DNA from: Gardnerella swidsinskii
GTDB taxonomy: Bacteria; Actinomycetota; Actinomycetes; Actinomycetales; Bifidobacteriaceae
Length of the DNA stretch: 64,000 bases
Assembly (NCBI RefSeq): GCF_003397705.1
Contig: NZ_QJVB01000001.1
Span: 186,001-250,000 of the forward strand
Reading direction: 5' to 3'
The first letter of the stretch is position 1. Every line of letters starts with the position of its first letter. The translations under genes and the position numbers were made by a program. This document shows positions 45,702 to 54,697 of the stretch, one piece after another. Below the pieces are notes generated by a model. The model was not told the origin of the DNA. It worked only from the letters and a program-made list of their open reading frames with translations, and did not search any database.

Positions 45702-45749
45702 AGTTATCGTGACAGTTTTTGCTAATTTTGCAATTTTTGCCACGATAAC
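45702..45749 (-). repeat. right 48-bp inverted repeat flanking the HigBA-like pair
   Basis: AGTTATCGTGACAGTTTTTG...TTTTTGCCACGATAAC, the reverse complement of 45000-45047 with two mismatches. It begins eight bases after the antitoxin stop, so the two repeats frame exactly the toxin-antitoxin unit. Confidence 0.8.
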
Positions 45750-45808
45750 TCGTATACCATAGCGACTATGCAATTAAAGTTGCGCGATATAATCGCGTAA
45801 TTAGTTAA

Positions 45809-45855
45809 AAAATATTGCCTGTTCATCAACCTCGTCGATACACAGGCAATATTTT
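45809..45855. terminator. bidirectional terminator between antitoxin and lipoprotein genes
   Basis: AAAATATTGCCTGT and ACAGGCAATATTTT form a perfect 14-bp stem around a 19-base loop, with A- and T-runs on either side. It lies between two convergent genes. Confidence 0.75.
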
Positions 45856-45906
45856 CAAGACAACAAAATTTGGAAACTAATCTAAGTTATATTGCTAAAT
45901 CGTTTA

Positions 45907-46500
45907 CTATTTTGCTACATCAAGAACTACTAAACGTTGTCCGCCATAAGTTCTGGCATCGAGACAAGTTTGAATAAAGTAAGCAGATTTAGGGAATTGC
46001 TCAACGTACTCTTTGAATACTTTTAGCAACTTATCCGAGCTTCCGCCACCCTCAAAGTCTTTATAATCCGCCACTTTGTAATCTTTGCCGTTTAATTTAA
46101 CTGGCATGCCTTTTTGGAGTTTCTTTAATAAGATGCCTGAACTGTTCAAACGGTCTACAACCATATAATGGCCAGTGTTAACCTGGAACCAGTCGTCTTG
46201 AAGAGTCCAGTGATAGAAAGCATCTTTAACGTAAGCCAACTGATCAGGATAAGCGTCCCAAATAACGCGTTTAGTTTCACCTAGGGCTTCCAAAGTCCCT
46301 TCTTGTCCCTTTACAAAAGCTTCGGCGATTTTCTTTTTTGAGGCTTTTTTGATTGGTTTTGAATGTTTTTTGGTAGAATGACGGCTTATTTTTGTTGGTA
46401 CTGGTTTGTTTGCTTCGGAGTTACCGCAGGCTGCTAGCCCCACTAGCGAGCTGAAGAGCACTACAACACAAAGTAATTTTTTATAAGTCATTTTCCCCAT
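45907..46500 (-). CDS. hypothetical lipoprotein
   Basis: A signal peptide with lipobox LAAC (Cys25) is followed by a strongly basic linker (KKHSKPIKKASKKK) and a ~135-residue globular domain (YMVVDRLNSSGILLKKLQKG; ARTYGGQRLVVLDVAK). The basic linker would fit interaction with wall polymers. ATG 46500 or ATG 46491 may be the start. Its length, 197 residues, and C-terminal pattern resemble sortase-like or DUF lipoproteins, but I do not recognise a family. The 371 bases upstream (46501-46871) carry no gene apart from the palindrome after nrdF. Confidence 0.6.
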   Translation of the reverse strand: MGKMTYKKLLCVVVLFSSLVGLAACGNSEANKPVPTKISRHSTKKHSKPIKKASKKKIAEAFVKGQEGTLEALGETKRVIWDAYPDQLAYVKDAFYHWTLQDDWFQVNTGHYMVVDRLNSSGILLKKLQKGMPVKLNGKDYKVADYKDFEGGGSSDKLLKVFKEYVEQFPKSAYFIQTCLDARTYGGQRLVVLDVAK

Positions 46501-46786
46501 AAATGGATTTCTTTCTTTCTTCTTGTAGATGCGTCTAACGGATGTTAGTCATCTTTATAAATTTGAACTCCAACTTTAGTGCCTGCTCAGTTCAGTTCAA
46601 AAATCTTGGTTTGAGCATGAGTAGGAAGTGATAATCGCTGCCGATTTTTGCATAAACGAATCAACAAGACCAGTTCCTTTTCACATAGTGTACCATAGAG
46701 GCTGAGTGACCTGTGTTGCTTTCTGACTTTTTAGCTTTTTATATAGACTCTATTTAGCTGCAATAATTAACCTAACTAAATTAAAA

Positions 46787-46819
46787 TTGGTTAACTAATT
46801 AAATTAATTAGTTAACCAA
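46787..46819 (-). terminator. AT-rich 33-bp perfect palindrome after nrdF
   Basis: TTGGTTAACTAATTAA, one base, and its exact complement form a palindrome 53 bases after the nrdF stop. A stem of this length can terminate or stabilise the nrd transcript. It could also be a protein-binding site. It lies in otherwise gene-free DNA rich in GTTA repeats. Confidence 0.4.
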
Positions 46820-46871
46820 TCAGTTAGTTATTCAGTTATTCAGCAAATCAGTTAGTAAATCAACTATTTGA

Positions 46872-47951
46872 TTAGAAGTCCCAATCATCGTCGTCGGTTT
46901 CAACTGATTTGCCCATAATGTAGCTGGAACCAGAGCCGGAGAAGAAGTCGTGATTTTCGTCGGCTGCAGGAGAAAGAGCAGCGAGAATTTCTGGGCTTAC
47001 GTGAGTTTCTTCTTCGCTGTACTTAGCAGGGTAGCCAAGGTTCATTAAAGCTTTGTTAGCGTTGTAACGCACGAAGTCAAAAACGTCATCGTGGAAGTCA
47101 AATCCTTCATAAATCTGACCAGAATACTCAACTTCCAGATCATACAAAGTGTCGAGCAAGTTCATAGTGAACTTTTCAAGATTCTTCTTATCGTTCTCGC
47201 TTCTAAGCTCCAAACCGCGCTGGAACTTGTAGCCCGAATAATAGCCGTGAATTGCCTTATCGCGCAAAATCAAGCGAATCATATCGGCAGTGTTCATCAT
47301 CTTGCCGCGAGAAGCAAAGTAAAGCGGAAGATAGAATCCCGCGTAAAGAAGCAACGAAGAAAGCATAGTTGCAGCAATCTTGCGCTTAAGTGGATCTTCG
47401 CTCTCGTACTCGCAAAGCACAGTGGTGACGCGCTGCTGCAAAACATCGTTGCCAACAGCCCAACGGTAAGCTTCGTCAATTTCCTCGCTAGAGCAAAGAG
47501 TAGAGAAAATAGAGGAGTAGGAGCGAGCGTGAATCGACTGCATAAAAGCAATATTCGTGTAAATAGCCTGCTCGTGCTCCGTGCGAGCGTGCTCAATCTG
47601 GCAAAGCTCGCCAATAGTTGCCTGGCTGGTATCAAGCAAAGTCAAGCCTGTAAAAACGCGAGTAGTGGTCTTGCGCTCAAGATCGGTGAGGGAACGCCAA
47701 GAAGGAATATCGTTGCTCAGCGGAACCTTTTCTGGAAGCCAGAAGTTAGCAATAAGGCGATTCCAAACGTCCAAATCCTTGTCGTCAACAATATTATTCC
47801 AATTAACTGGGCGTACGCGCGATCCGTGATGGCAGCGGTACTGAGATGGTGTGATAGAAGCTGCCATCATAGCGTCATCTGCGATTACGCGATTTGTGCC
47901 GAAAGGCTTATCGAGGCTACTTCTAAGCTCGGTTGGGCTGAGTTCTGTCAT
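46872..47951 (-). CDS. nrdF: ribonucleotide reductase beta subunit NrdF, metal-free class Ie (QSK) type
   Basis: Provides the radical for ribonucleotide reduction by NrdE. The 359-residue chain aligns over its whole length with class Ib NrdF, but three of the six metal ligands are replaced: Glu98 (E. coli NrdF) is Gln138 in IAFMQSIHARSYSS, Glu158 is Ser198 in TMLSSLLLYAGF, and Glu192 is Lys232 in LRDKAIHGYY. Asp107, His141, His235 and the radical Tyr145 are kept. The Q/S/K triad is the published signature of class Ie R2 proteins, which work without metal using a DOPA radical. It is the last gene of nrdHIEF, 82 bases after nrdE. Confidence 0.95.
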   Translation of the reverse strand: MTELSPTELRSSLDKPFGTNRVIADDAMMAASITPSQYRCHHGSRVRPVNWNNIVDDKDLDVWNRLIANFWLPEKVPLSNDIPSWRSLTDLERKTTTRVFTGLTLLDTSQATIGELCQIEHARTEHEQAIYTNIAFMQSIHARSYSSIFSTLCSSEEIDEAYRWAVGNDVLQQRVTTVLCEYESEDPLKRKIAATMLSSLLLYAGFYLPLYFASRGKMMNTADMIRLILRDKAIHGYYSGYKFQRGLELRSENDKKNLEKFTMNLLDTLYDLEVEYSGQIYEGFDFHDDVFDFVRYNANKALMNLGYPAKYSEEETHVSPEILAALSPAADENHDFFSGSGSSYIMGKSVETDDDDWDF

Positions 47952-48033
47952 TATTACTCCTGATTCTGTGTTTACGTTTTATAAAATTTTTAAGTTTTTG
48001 ATTTGGCGTGCGAAAAATTCACAGCGTTACGAC

Positions 48034-50259
48034 TTACAGCGTGCAGCTTACGCAACCTTCGATTTCCGTACCTTCCAAAGCCTTCTGGCGAATACGAATG
48101 TAGTAAAGAGTCTTAATGCCCTTACGCCATGCGTAAATCTGAGCCTTGTTCAAATCGCGAGTAGTCGTAGTGTCTGGGAAGAACAAAGTAAGCGACAATC
48201 CTTGATCCACATGCTGAGTTGCTTCGGCATAAGTGTCAATAATTGCCTTCCAGCCAATCTCATAGGCGTCCTTAAAGTACTGCATATTGTCGTTCGTCAT
48301 GTATGCGGCAGGGTAGTAGACGCGTCCAACCTTGCCTTCTTTGCGAATCTCAATGCGAGAAGCAATCGGGTGGATTGAACTTGTGGAATGGTTGATGTAC
48401 GAGATTGAGCCAGTTGGAGGAACAGCTTGCAAATACTCGTTGTAAATTCCGTCGCTCAAAATCTCGTCGCGCAACTGCTCCCAATCGCTGACGGTTGGAA
48501 TCGCAACGTTAAAACGGGCAAACAAATCGCGAACTTTTTGAGTTTTAGGCTCAAGTGAGCGGCTGCCATCTGTGTACTTATCGAAGTAGTTGCCTTTTCC
48601 TGCAGGCTTAGCGTAAGCGCTCGTCTTAAAGTTTGCAAAAGCGTGGCCGCGCTCTACAGCCAAAGCGTGAGAAGCCTTATAAGCGTGGTACGCAATCGTC
48701 ATAAAGTACATGTCTGTAAAGTCAAGAGCTTCCTCGCTTCCGTACTGCATGTGCTCGCGAGCAAGGAAACCGTGCAAATTCATTTGACCCAAGCCAATAG
48801 CGTGACCTTCCGCGTTACCGCGACGAATCGAAGGCACGGAATCAATCGAAGTATGCTCCGAAACAGAAGTGAGCGCACGCACAGCCAAATCAACGCTTGT
48901 GCCCAAGTCGCCATCCATTGCCTTAGCAATATTAAGAGAGCCAAGATTGCAAGAAATATCGCGACCAACGTGGCTATAAGACAAGTCGGCGTTATAAGTG
49001 CTTGCTTCCTGAGTTTGCAAAATCTCTGAGCACAAGTTGCTCATAGTAATGCGACCCTCAATAGGATTCGTGCGATTCACAGTATCCTCAAACAAAATGT
49101 AAGGATAGCCAGACTCGAACTGAATTTCTGCAATCGTCATAAAGAATTCGCGAGCGTCGATGTACTTCTTGTGAATACGAGGATTTGCAACCATCTCATC
49201 GTAATGCTCGGTAACAGAAATATCTGCAAAAGGCTTGCCATATTCGCGCTCAACATCGTAAGGACTAAATAAAGCCATCTTTTCCTTACGCTTAGCAAGC
49301 TCGAAAGTAATATCTGGAATCACAACACCCAAAGAAAGCGACTTAATGCGAATCTTCTCGTCTGCGTTCTCGCGCTTAGTATCGAGGAAACGCATAATAT
49401 CTGGGTGATGCGCGCTAATATACACTGCACCTGCACCCTGTCGAGCGCCAAGCTGATTAGCGTAAGAGAATGAATCTTCCAAAAGCTTCATAACAGGCAC
49501 AACGCCACTCGACTGATTCTCGATTCGCTTAATAGGAGCGCCAAGTTCGCGCAAATTCGTAAGAAGCAGAGCCACGCCGCCGCCACGCTTAGAAAGCTGC
49601 AAAGCAGAATTAATTCCGCGCGCAATAGACTCCATGTTATCTTCCAAACGCACGAGGAAGCAGCTCACAGCTTCGCCGCGCTGAGCTTTACCAAGATTCA
49701 AGAACGTTGGGGTGGCTGGCTGGAAGCGGCCTGCAAGCATTTCGTCTAAGTAGTTGGTCGCTGCTTTTTCGTCACCATCTGCAAGTTCCAATGCAACAGC
49801 AGCTGCGCGCTGAGCGAAGTTTTCCAAATACTGCTTGCCGTCGAAAGTCTTCAAAGCGTAAGAAGTGTAGAACTTAAAAGCACCCAAGAATGTGCCAAAA
49901 GTGTGGCGTGCGGCTTCCGCATGCTCGTAGAATTTATCGAGAAATTCATCGCTGTATTTGTTGAATACGTTACCGTTGTAGTAATAGTTGTCAATCAAAT
50001 AAGTCAAGCGCTCGCGAGTGGAAGCAAACTTCATGCTATGTTCTTGCACGTAACCCGAAACGTAAAGCTTTTCTGCTTCTTGATCTTTATCAAACTGAAT
50101 GCCTTTTTCTGGGTCAAAAAGACCGAGCATAGCGTTAAGAACGTGGTAGTCGCGGCTGTTGCGGATGCGCTCTGCTGTTGTACTGGCAGTTGCGCTTGCA
50201 GAATCAGTGTGATCAAGATTAAGCGAAGTAGATTCGCTCATCGGATCCGTGCTATTCAT
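48034..50259 (-). CDS. nrdE: ribonucleotide reductase alpha subunit NrdE
   Basis: Catalytic subunit, class Ib-type. The active-site features are SNLCSEI (catalytic Cys region), the [16 protein letters not shown] segment with the redox Cys, and the C-terminal CVSC pair that receives electrons from NrdH. The N-terminal ATP-cone is shortened, as in class Ib. ATG 50259 ([11 protein letters not shown]) has GAAAGGAAC upstream; an in-frame ATG at 50280 lacks one. The gene lies 85 bases after nrdI. Confidence 0.95.
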   Translation of the reverse strand: MNSTDPMSESTSLNLDHTDSASATASTTAERIRNSRDYHVLNAMLGLFDPEKGIQFDKDQEAEKLYVSGYVQEHSMKFASTRERLTYLIDNYYYNGNVFNKYSDEFLDKFYEHAEAARHTFGTFLGAFKFYTSYALKTFDGKQYLENFAQRAAAVALELADGDEKAATNYLDEMLAGRFQPATPTFLNLGKAQRGEAVSCFLVRLEDNMESIARGINSALQLSKRGGGVALLLTNLRELGAPIKRIENQSSGVVPVMKLLEDSFSYANQLGARQGAGAVYISAHHPDIMRFLDTKRENADEKIRIKSLSLGVVIPDITFELAKRKEKMALFSPYDVEREYGKPFADISVTEHYDEMVANPRIHKKYIDAREFFMTIAEIQFESGYPYILFEDTVNRTNPIEGRITMSNLCSEILQTQEASTYNADLSYSHVGRDISCNLGSLNIAKAMDGDLGTSVDLAVRALTSVSEHTSIDSVPSIRRGNAEGHAIGLGQMNLHGFLAREHMQYGSEEALDFTDMYFMTIAYHAYKASHALAVERGHAFANFKTSAYAKPAGKGNYFDKYTDGSRSLEPKTQKVRDLFARFNVAIPTVSDWEQLRDEILSDGIYNEYLQAVPPTGSISYINHSTSSIHPIASRIEIRKEGKVGRVYYPAAYMTNDNMQYFKDAYEIGWKAIIDTYAEATQHVDQGLSLTLFFPDTTTTRDLNKAQIYAWRKGIKTLYYIRIRQKALEGTEIEGCVSCTL

Positions 50260-50344
50260 GGGGTTTGTTCCTTTCTTCATGCGTTATTTTTGCTTTTTTA
50301 AATGCTTTTTGTTTTGTTTCTTTTACTTATTTCGTTTGTTTTGT

Positions 50345-50845
50345 TTATTTTGTTTCTTCTGTTTCTTTGAGTTGTTTTAAAAATCTCGGTATGCCCTGCG
50401 CTACTTTTTCTATATCTTCTGCAGTTCCCGTAAGTTCAAACGAGTACATATTTGGGATTCCACACTTTCCTGCAATTTGATCACCTGCAGCGCAATATGC
50501 TTCTCCAAAATTCGTATTTCCGGAAGAAATTACTCCGCGAATAAACGAACGATTTTCGCGATTATTTAAGAATTTGCGAACTTGCATCGGTATTGCTTTC
50601 GCAATATTTCCACCGCCGTAAGTTGGAACAATCAAAACGTACGGTTCGCGCACGTTTAATTCCGGCTCTTTAGGACGAAGCGGTATGCGATATACGTTCA
50701 CGTTATTGCTTGGAAAATCGCAATTTTGCACAAATCTTAACGTGTTTTCCGAAACTGAGGAAAAGTAGACTACAGCTCCGATTGATTCGCCTTGTGCGCT
50801 AGATTCTGGTTCGCTTTGTTGTGTTATATTTTCTTGCTCACACAT
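50345..50845 (-). CDS. nrdI: flavodoxin NrdI
   Basis: FMN protein that generates superoxide for NrdF activation. The 166-residue protein has VVYFSSVSENTLRFV (FMN phosphate loop), VPTYGGGNIAKAIPMQVRKFL and GVISSGNTNFGEAYC, the NrdI signatures. In class Ie systems NrdI is required to hydroxylate the Tyr of NrdF to DOPA. It starts three bases after the nrdH stop, so they are co-translated. Confidence 0.93.
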   Translation of the reverse strand: MCEQENITQQSEPESSAQGESIGAVVYFSSVSENTLRFVQNCDFPSNNVNVYRIPLRPKEPELNVREPYVLIVPTYGGGNIAKAIPMQVRKFLNNRENRSFIRGVISSGNTNFGEAYCAAGDQIAGKCGIPNMYSFELTGTAEDIEKVAQGIPRFLKQLKETEETK

Positions 50846-50848
50846 TTC

Positions 50849-51109
50849 TTATGCTTCTTTTGCTGTCTCTGCGGAAGTTCTGAGTTTATCCGCAATTTGC
50901 GCAATTAAATCTGGACGGTACCCACTCCAGGATGCGTCAGGAGCAATGACTACTGGAGCTTGACGGTATCCTGCATTTTTTAACTGTTCGAGTGATTCGG
51001 GGCTTTTTGACAAGTCTACAGTTTCGAAGTTCACGCCAAGTTTTGTGAACTGTCGCTTAGTTGCATCACACTGTGGGCAATGAGGTTTAGTAAACACTGT
51101 GATAGTCAT
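50849..51109 (-). CDS. nrdH: glutaredoxin-like NrdH
   Basis: Electron donor for NrdE. ATG 51109 behind AGGAGATTGAA gives 86 residues: VFTKPHCPQCDATKRQF carries the CxxC, then AGYRQAPVVI and WSGYRPDLI, as in NrdH. Length and CPQC motif are typical for the family. An in-frame start at 51142 lacks an RBS. It is the first gene of nrdHIEF. Confidence 0.94.
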   Translation of the reverse strand: MTITVFTKPHCPQCDATKRQFTKLGVNFETVDLSKSPESLEQLKNAGYRQAPVVIAPDASWSGYRPDLIAQIADKLRTSAETAKEA

Positions 51110-51190
51110 TTCAATCTCCTCTGGTGATGGGGAATTTTGCAATTCCGTGTTGTATCGACAAAAGCCAAGTAGTTAGCTTACTCTGAATAA

Positions 51191-51238
51191 GCACTATTTA
51201 TAGTGGTGTGTCGACTGTGTAAACACTATATATAGTTA
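51191..51238 (-). promoter_or_regulatory. two NrdR boxes upstream of nrdH
   Basis: GCACTATTTATAGTGG (51191-51206) and ACACTATATATAGTTA (51223-51238) match the NrdR consensus ACACWATATATWGTGT. Centres are 32 bp apart, three helical turns, as usual. They lie 80-130 bases before nrdH, inside the 425-base nrdH-gnd divergent region, so the repressor should shut off nrdHIEF when deoxynucleotides are plentiful. Confidence 0.8.
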
Positions 51239-51534
51239 TTATTAAAATAGCTAAAAATAGCGTGTTTGTAAGCGTGTCGTGTTTTATGAAGTAAATATGA
51301 GCTTAGTTTTAACGATTAAAAATGTAATTTATTTCACAAAATTTATATTTGAAACTACTCAACTTGCACATTGTTAAGCCTTGTGCATATCCGCCTATAA
51401 AATTATTAAGTGCGTTTCTTGAAGGGGCGTAACGCAAAATAAAAAATTGTGTATTTTGTAGATAATGCAGATTGCTTGGGTGCGCAAAGCATGCGTGCAA
51501 ATAACAAAACAAGTACAAGATAAGAGGTGTCATT

Positions 51535-52989
51535 ATGACTCAAGCTCAGGCAAATATTGGTGTTGTTGGTTTGGCTGCCATGGGTTCGAATTTAGCGCGT
51601 AATCTTGCGCATCATGGGAATACAGTAGCTGTTTACAATCGTCATTATTCGCGCACTGAAACTTTAATGAATGAGCATGGCAGTGAAGGCGCTTTTGTGC
51701 CTTCAAAAACTGTTGAAGAATTTGTGGCTTCTCTAAAGCGTCCGCGCACCGCAATCATTATGGTAAAAGCTGGTGCTCCTACGGATGCTGTTATTGAAGA
51801 ACTTGCAAATGCTATGGAGCCTGGAGATATTATCGTCGACGGCGGAAACTCTTATTTTGAAGATACGATTCGCAGAGAGCGTGACATTCGTGCGCGTGGT
51901 CTTCATTACGTTGGTTGCGGTGTTTCTGGTGGCGAAGAAGGTGCTTTGCGTGGTCCTTCGATGATGCCTGGTGGCACTGAGGAATCTTGGAAGACTCTTG
52001 GTCCTATTTTGAAGTCTATTGCTGCTGTTGCTGAAGGTGAGCCTTGCGTAACGCATATTGGTACCGATGGTGCTGGTCACTTTGTGAAGATGGTTCACAA
52101 TGGCATCGAGTACTCGGATATGCAGCTTATTGCCGAAAGCTACGATTTAATGCTTCGCGGTTTGGGCATGAAGTCCGACGAAATCGCGGATGTGTTTAGC
52201 GAGTGGAATAAGGGCGAGCTTGATTCTTATTTGATTGAGATTACTGCGGATGTGCTTCGCCAGAAGGATGCTAAGACTGGTAAGCCTTTGGTTGAGATGA
52301 TGGTGGATCATGCTGGCATGAAGGGCACTGGTACTTGGACTGTACAATCTGCGCTTTCGCTTGGCATACCAGTTACGGGTATCGCTGAAGCCGTGTTTGC
52401 TCGCGGACTTTCCAGTCAGGTTGCTTTGCGAGAAGCTGCCGAAAGTCAAGGTTTGACTGGTCCGGATGTGCATTTTGATTTGAATGATGCTGAGCGTAAG
52501 GCGTTTATTGAGGATATTCGCCAAGCTTTGTACGCTTCTAAGATTGTTTCTTATGCTCAGGGATTCGACGAGATTGCTGCTGCTGCAATTGAGCATGATT
52601 GGAAGATTGACCAGGCTGCAGTTGCTCGTATTTGGCGAGGCGGCTGCATTATTCGCGCTCAGTTCTTGAACCGCGTTTCCGAGGCTTTTGAGTCCGGTGA
52701 AGCAAGCGTTTCTTTGCTTTTTGCACCGTACTTTAAGGCTGCAATTGAAAAGTCTCAAGCTGCTTGGCGTAGGGTTATTGCGCGTGCGGTGGAGCATGGT
52801 GTGCCTGTGCCAGCATTCTCTAGCTTGCTTGCATACTACGATGGTTTGCGTTCTAAGCGTTTGCCGGCTTCGCTTATTCAGGCTCAGCGTGATTTCTTCG
52901 GTGCTCATACTTACGGTCGTATTGACGAGCCAGGCGTATTCCACACTTTGTGGGCAGATCCTAATCGCCCAGAAGTAAAGCAAGATTAG
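51535..52989 (+). CDS. gnd: 6-phosphogluconate dehydrogenase
   Basis: Decarboxylates 6-phosphogluconate to ribulose 5-phosphate with NADPH. The dinucleotide-binding site is VVGLAAMGSNLARNLAHHG at the start; VDGGNSYFEDTIRRE, VSGGEEGALRGPSMMPGG and GHFVKMVHNGIEYSDMQ are the family's catalytic blocks. Length 484 is normal. AAGAGGTGTCATT precedes the start. It is divergent from nrdH and separate from zwf-opcA-pgl, but in the same pathway. Confidence 0.97.
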   Translation: MTQAQANIGVVGLAAMGSNLARNLAHHGNTVAVYNRHYSRTETLMNEHGSEGAFVPSKTVEEFVASLKRPRTAIIMVKAGAPTDAVIEELANAMEPGDIIVDGGNSYFEDTIRRERDIRARGLHYVGCGVSGGEEGALRGPSMMPGGTEESWKTLGPILKSIAAVAEGEPCVTHIGTDGAGHFVKMVHNGIEYSDMQLIAESYDLMLRGLGMKSDEIADVFSEWNKGELDSYLIEITADVLRQKDAKTGKPLVEMMVDHAGMKGTGTWTVQSALSLGIPVTGIAEAVFARGLSSQVALREAAESQGLTGPDVHFDLNDAERKAFIEDIRQALYASKIVSYAQGFDEIAAAAIEHDWKIDQAAVARIWRGGCIIRAQFLNRVSEAFESGEASVSLLFAPYFKAAIEKSQAAWRRVIARAVEHGVPVPAFSSLLAYYDGLRSKRLPASLIQAQRDFFGAHTYGRIDEPGVFHTLWADPNRPEVKQD

Positions 52990-53034
52990 TGCATGTAAAA
53001 GTGTATATATAAAATTTAAAATGTCAATTATGTA

Positions 53035-53080
53035 AAAAGCGTCACATGCGTTGTTATTCTGCATGCGACGCTTTCTTTTT
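53035..53080. terminator. bidirectional terminator between gnd and the AAA ATPase gene
   Basis: AAAAAGCGTC...ATGC and GCATGCGACGCTTTCTTTTT form a stem around GTTGTTATTCT, flanked by A- and T-runs. It lies between convergent genes and slightly overlaps the stop of the minus-strand gene. Confidence 0.75.
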
Positions 53081-54416
53081 ACAATACAGAAGCCATGTAG
53101 TACGGTAGGTAAAGCAGTTTGCCTTCGCGCTTAATTTCTCCGTGGTGAAGCACGATTCCTTCGCTGCTGGTTTTACTAAAAGCTTCCATAAAGTTTGTAA
53201 TTGACTTTACATTTTTACTGCTGCCAGATTTTACTTCTATCGGAATAATCTTGTTATTTTTTCTTAAGAGAAAATCTATTTCCATTACTGTCTTTTTGGT
53301 ATTGGTATTTGTTTTTTTGTAAAAATACGCGTTGTGTCCATTTGCTTTTAGGCACTGTGAGACAATATTTTCTATTATCATTCCTTCATTAATGTGTAAT
53401 TTGTCTAGCAGAATTGCCTTATAAAGTTCGTTTTCTAGGTAAGGCTTATCTTTGTATGCTAACGAAGTTAAGAGTCCTGTATCCATCATGTAGCATTTGA
53501 AAGAAGGATTGATAGTAGATAGATTCAAAGCTACACTCGGATCTTCAACGCTGTTTGCAATGTTTACTATCATCGCTTCTTCAAGCCAGCGTATTGGATC
53601 CCTATACTCTTTAATGCGCGCGTTGGAATCTACGTGAGATAGCATGTAACGTTTGTCATGTTTGGAAAGCTCTGCTGGAATTCTATCGAAAAAATTAGTT
53701 ACGTAACTAGGGTTTTCTTCTTCCTGGTCTTGCATATCTTGCTTATAAAGATTGATTATTTGTTGTTTAGCAAAGTCAACCTTCGCAAAATCTTTTGTAT
53801 CAACATATGCTTGAACAGCTTGTGGCATTCCTCCAACCAACATGTACTCTCTAAAAGACTTCATTATGCTCTGGTGCATACTGCCCATAGGTTTAAGTGA
53901 TTCAAAGTGATCTTTAATAGTAGGGAAAATCATGTTGTTATTGTTCGCTAATAAATACTCTTCATAGTCAAGTGGAAGTACTTCTAGCGTGTACTCTTCT
54001 GAGGGTATGAGAATATCCTTGCTTTTCTTTGTAATAGAAGCAAGTGAGCCTGTTTCAATGTAATCATAGCGAGCGTCTTCAAGCAGAGTTTTTATTGCTT
54101 GCCGAGCTTGCGGAAATAGTTGTATTTCGTCAAGTATTATAAGAGATTCTCGCTTATAAAGTCTGGTATTATAAGCTAACTGTATTGTGTTAAATAGAGT
54201 ATCTAAATCTCTTAGACTGTTTATAAAAAGTTGCTTAATGTCTTCTTCGGTTTGATCGAAACGAATAAGAATATAAGACTTATACTCTTCTTTGCCAAGT
54301 TTTTCAGCTAATGTTGTTTTGCCAACTCGTCTTGCTCCTTTAAGAAAAAGCGCATAATTTGGCGCATATTCATGCTTCCATTTCAGCATTTCTTTGTATA
54401 TTTTTCTATCAAACAT
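53079..54416 (-). CDS. AAA-type ATPase with DUF4143 domain
   Basis: The N-terminal ATPase has Walker A LKGARRVGKTTLA and Walker B LIILDEIQLF; a helical middle part (MGSMHQSIMKSFREYMLVGG) is typical for this family. The C-terminal DUF4143-type domain has MEIDFLLRKNNKIIPIEVKSG, a PD-(D/E)XK-like core. Such proteins are common accessory genes of unknown role, perhaps nucleic-acid handling or defence. The 445-residue length is typical. The start sits after a block of 33-bp repeats. Codon use is AT-rich relative to neighbours, suggesting acquisition. Confidence 0.8.
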   Translation of the reverse strand: MFDRKIYKEMLKWKHEYAPNYALFLKGARRVGKTTLAEKLGKEEYKSYILIRFDQTEEDIKQLFINSLRDLDTLFNTIQLAYNTRLYKRESLIILDEIQLFPQARQAIKTLLEDARYDYIETGSLASITKKSKDILIPSEEYTLEVLPLDYEEYLLANNNNMIFPTIKDHFESLKPMGSMHQSIMKSFREYMLVGGMPQAVQAYVDTKDFAKVDFAKQQIINLYKQDMQDQEEENPSYVTNFFDRIPAELSKHDKRYMLSHVDSNARIKEYRDPIRWLEEAMIVNIANSVEDPSVALNLSTINPSFKCYMMDTGLLTSLAYKDKPYLENELYKAILLDKLHINEGMIIENIVSQCLKANGHNAYFYKKTNTNTKKTVMEIDFLLRKNNKIIPIEVKSGSSKNVKSITNFMEAFSKTSSEGIVLHHGEIKREGKLLYLPYYMASVL

Positions 54417-54513
54417 GCGATTTTTGTGCTCTTTCTTTTATTACAAATTTGCGCTTGATTTGTTCAAGTGTTGCCGAGTGCGGTTTTCCTTGTAATTTCA
54501 ACGGTTTTATAAA

Positions 54514-54640
54514 GATTTTCCCAAATGCGACATATTTTGTCAAGCAGATTTTCCCAAATGCGCCATGTTTTTAGGGGTCGATTTTCCCAAATGCGCCATG
54601 TTTTGAACACGCTATTTTCGCATTTGCGCCAATTTGTGTA
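54514..54640. repeat. 33-bp tandem repeat upstream of the ATPase gene
   Basis: The unit GATTTTCCCAAATGCGCCAT starts at 54514, 54547, 54580 and, degenerate, near 54613: an exact 33-bp period with variable spacer. It lies in the 281-base gap between the ATPase start and pgl. On the minus strand it gives an 11-residue periodic ORF (WRIWEN repeated), which has no RBS and is probably not expressed. Confidence 0.7.
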
Positions 54641-54697
54641 GCGCATTTAATCTTTGACTTGCTGAATATTATGCATATTGCTAGAAAGCTATGAAAG

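Noticed and set aside
54464..54646. 60-codon minus-strand ORF with repeated WRIWEN motif
   Set aside because: The periodicity comes from the 33-bp DNA repeat, and there is no ribosome binding site or known family.
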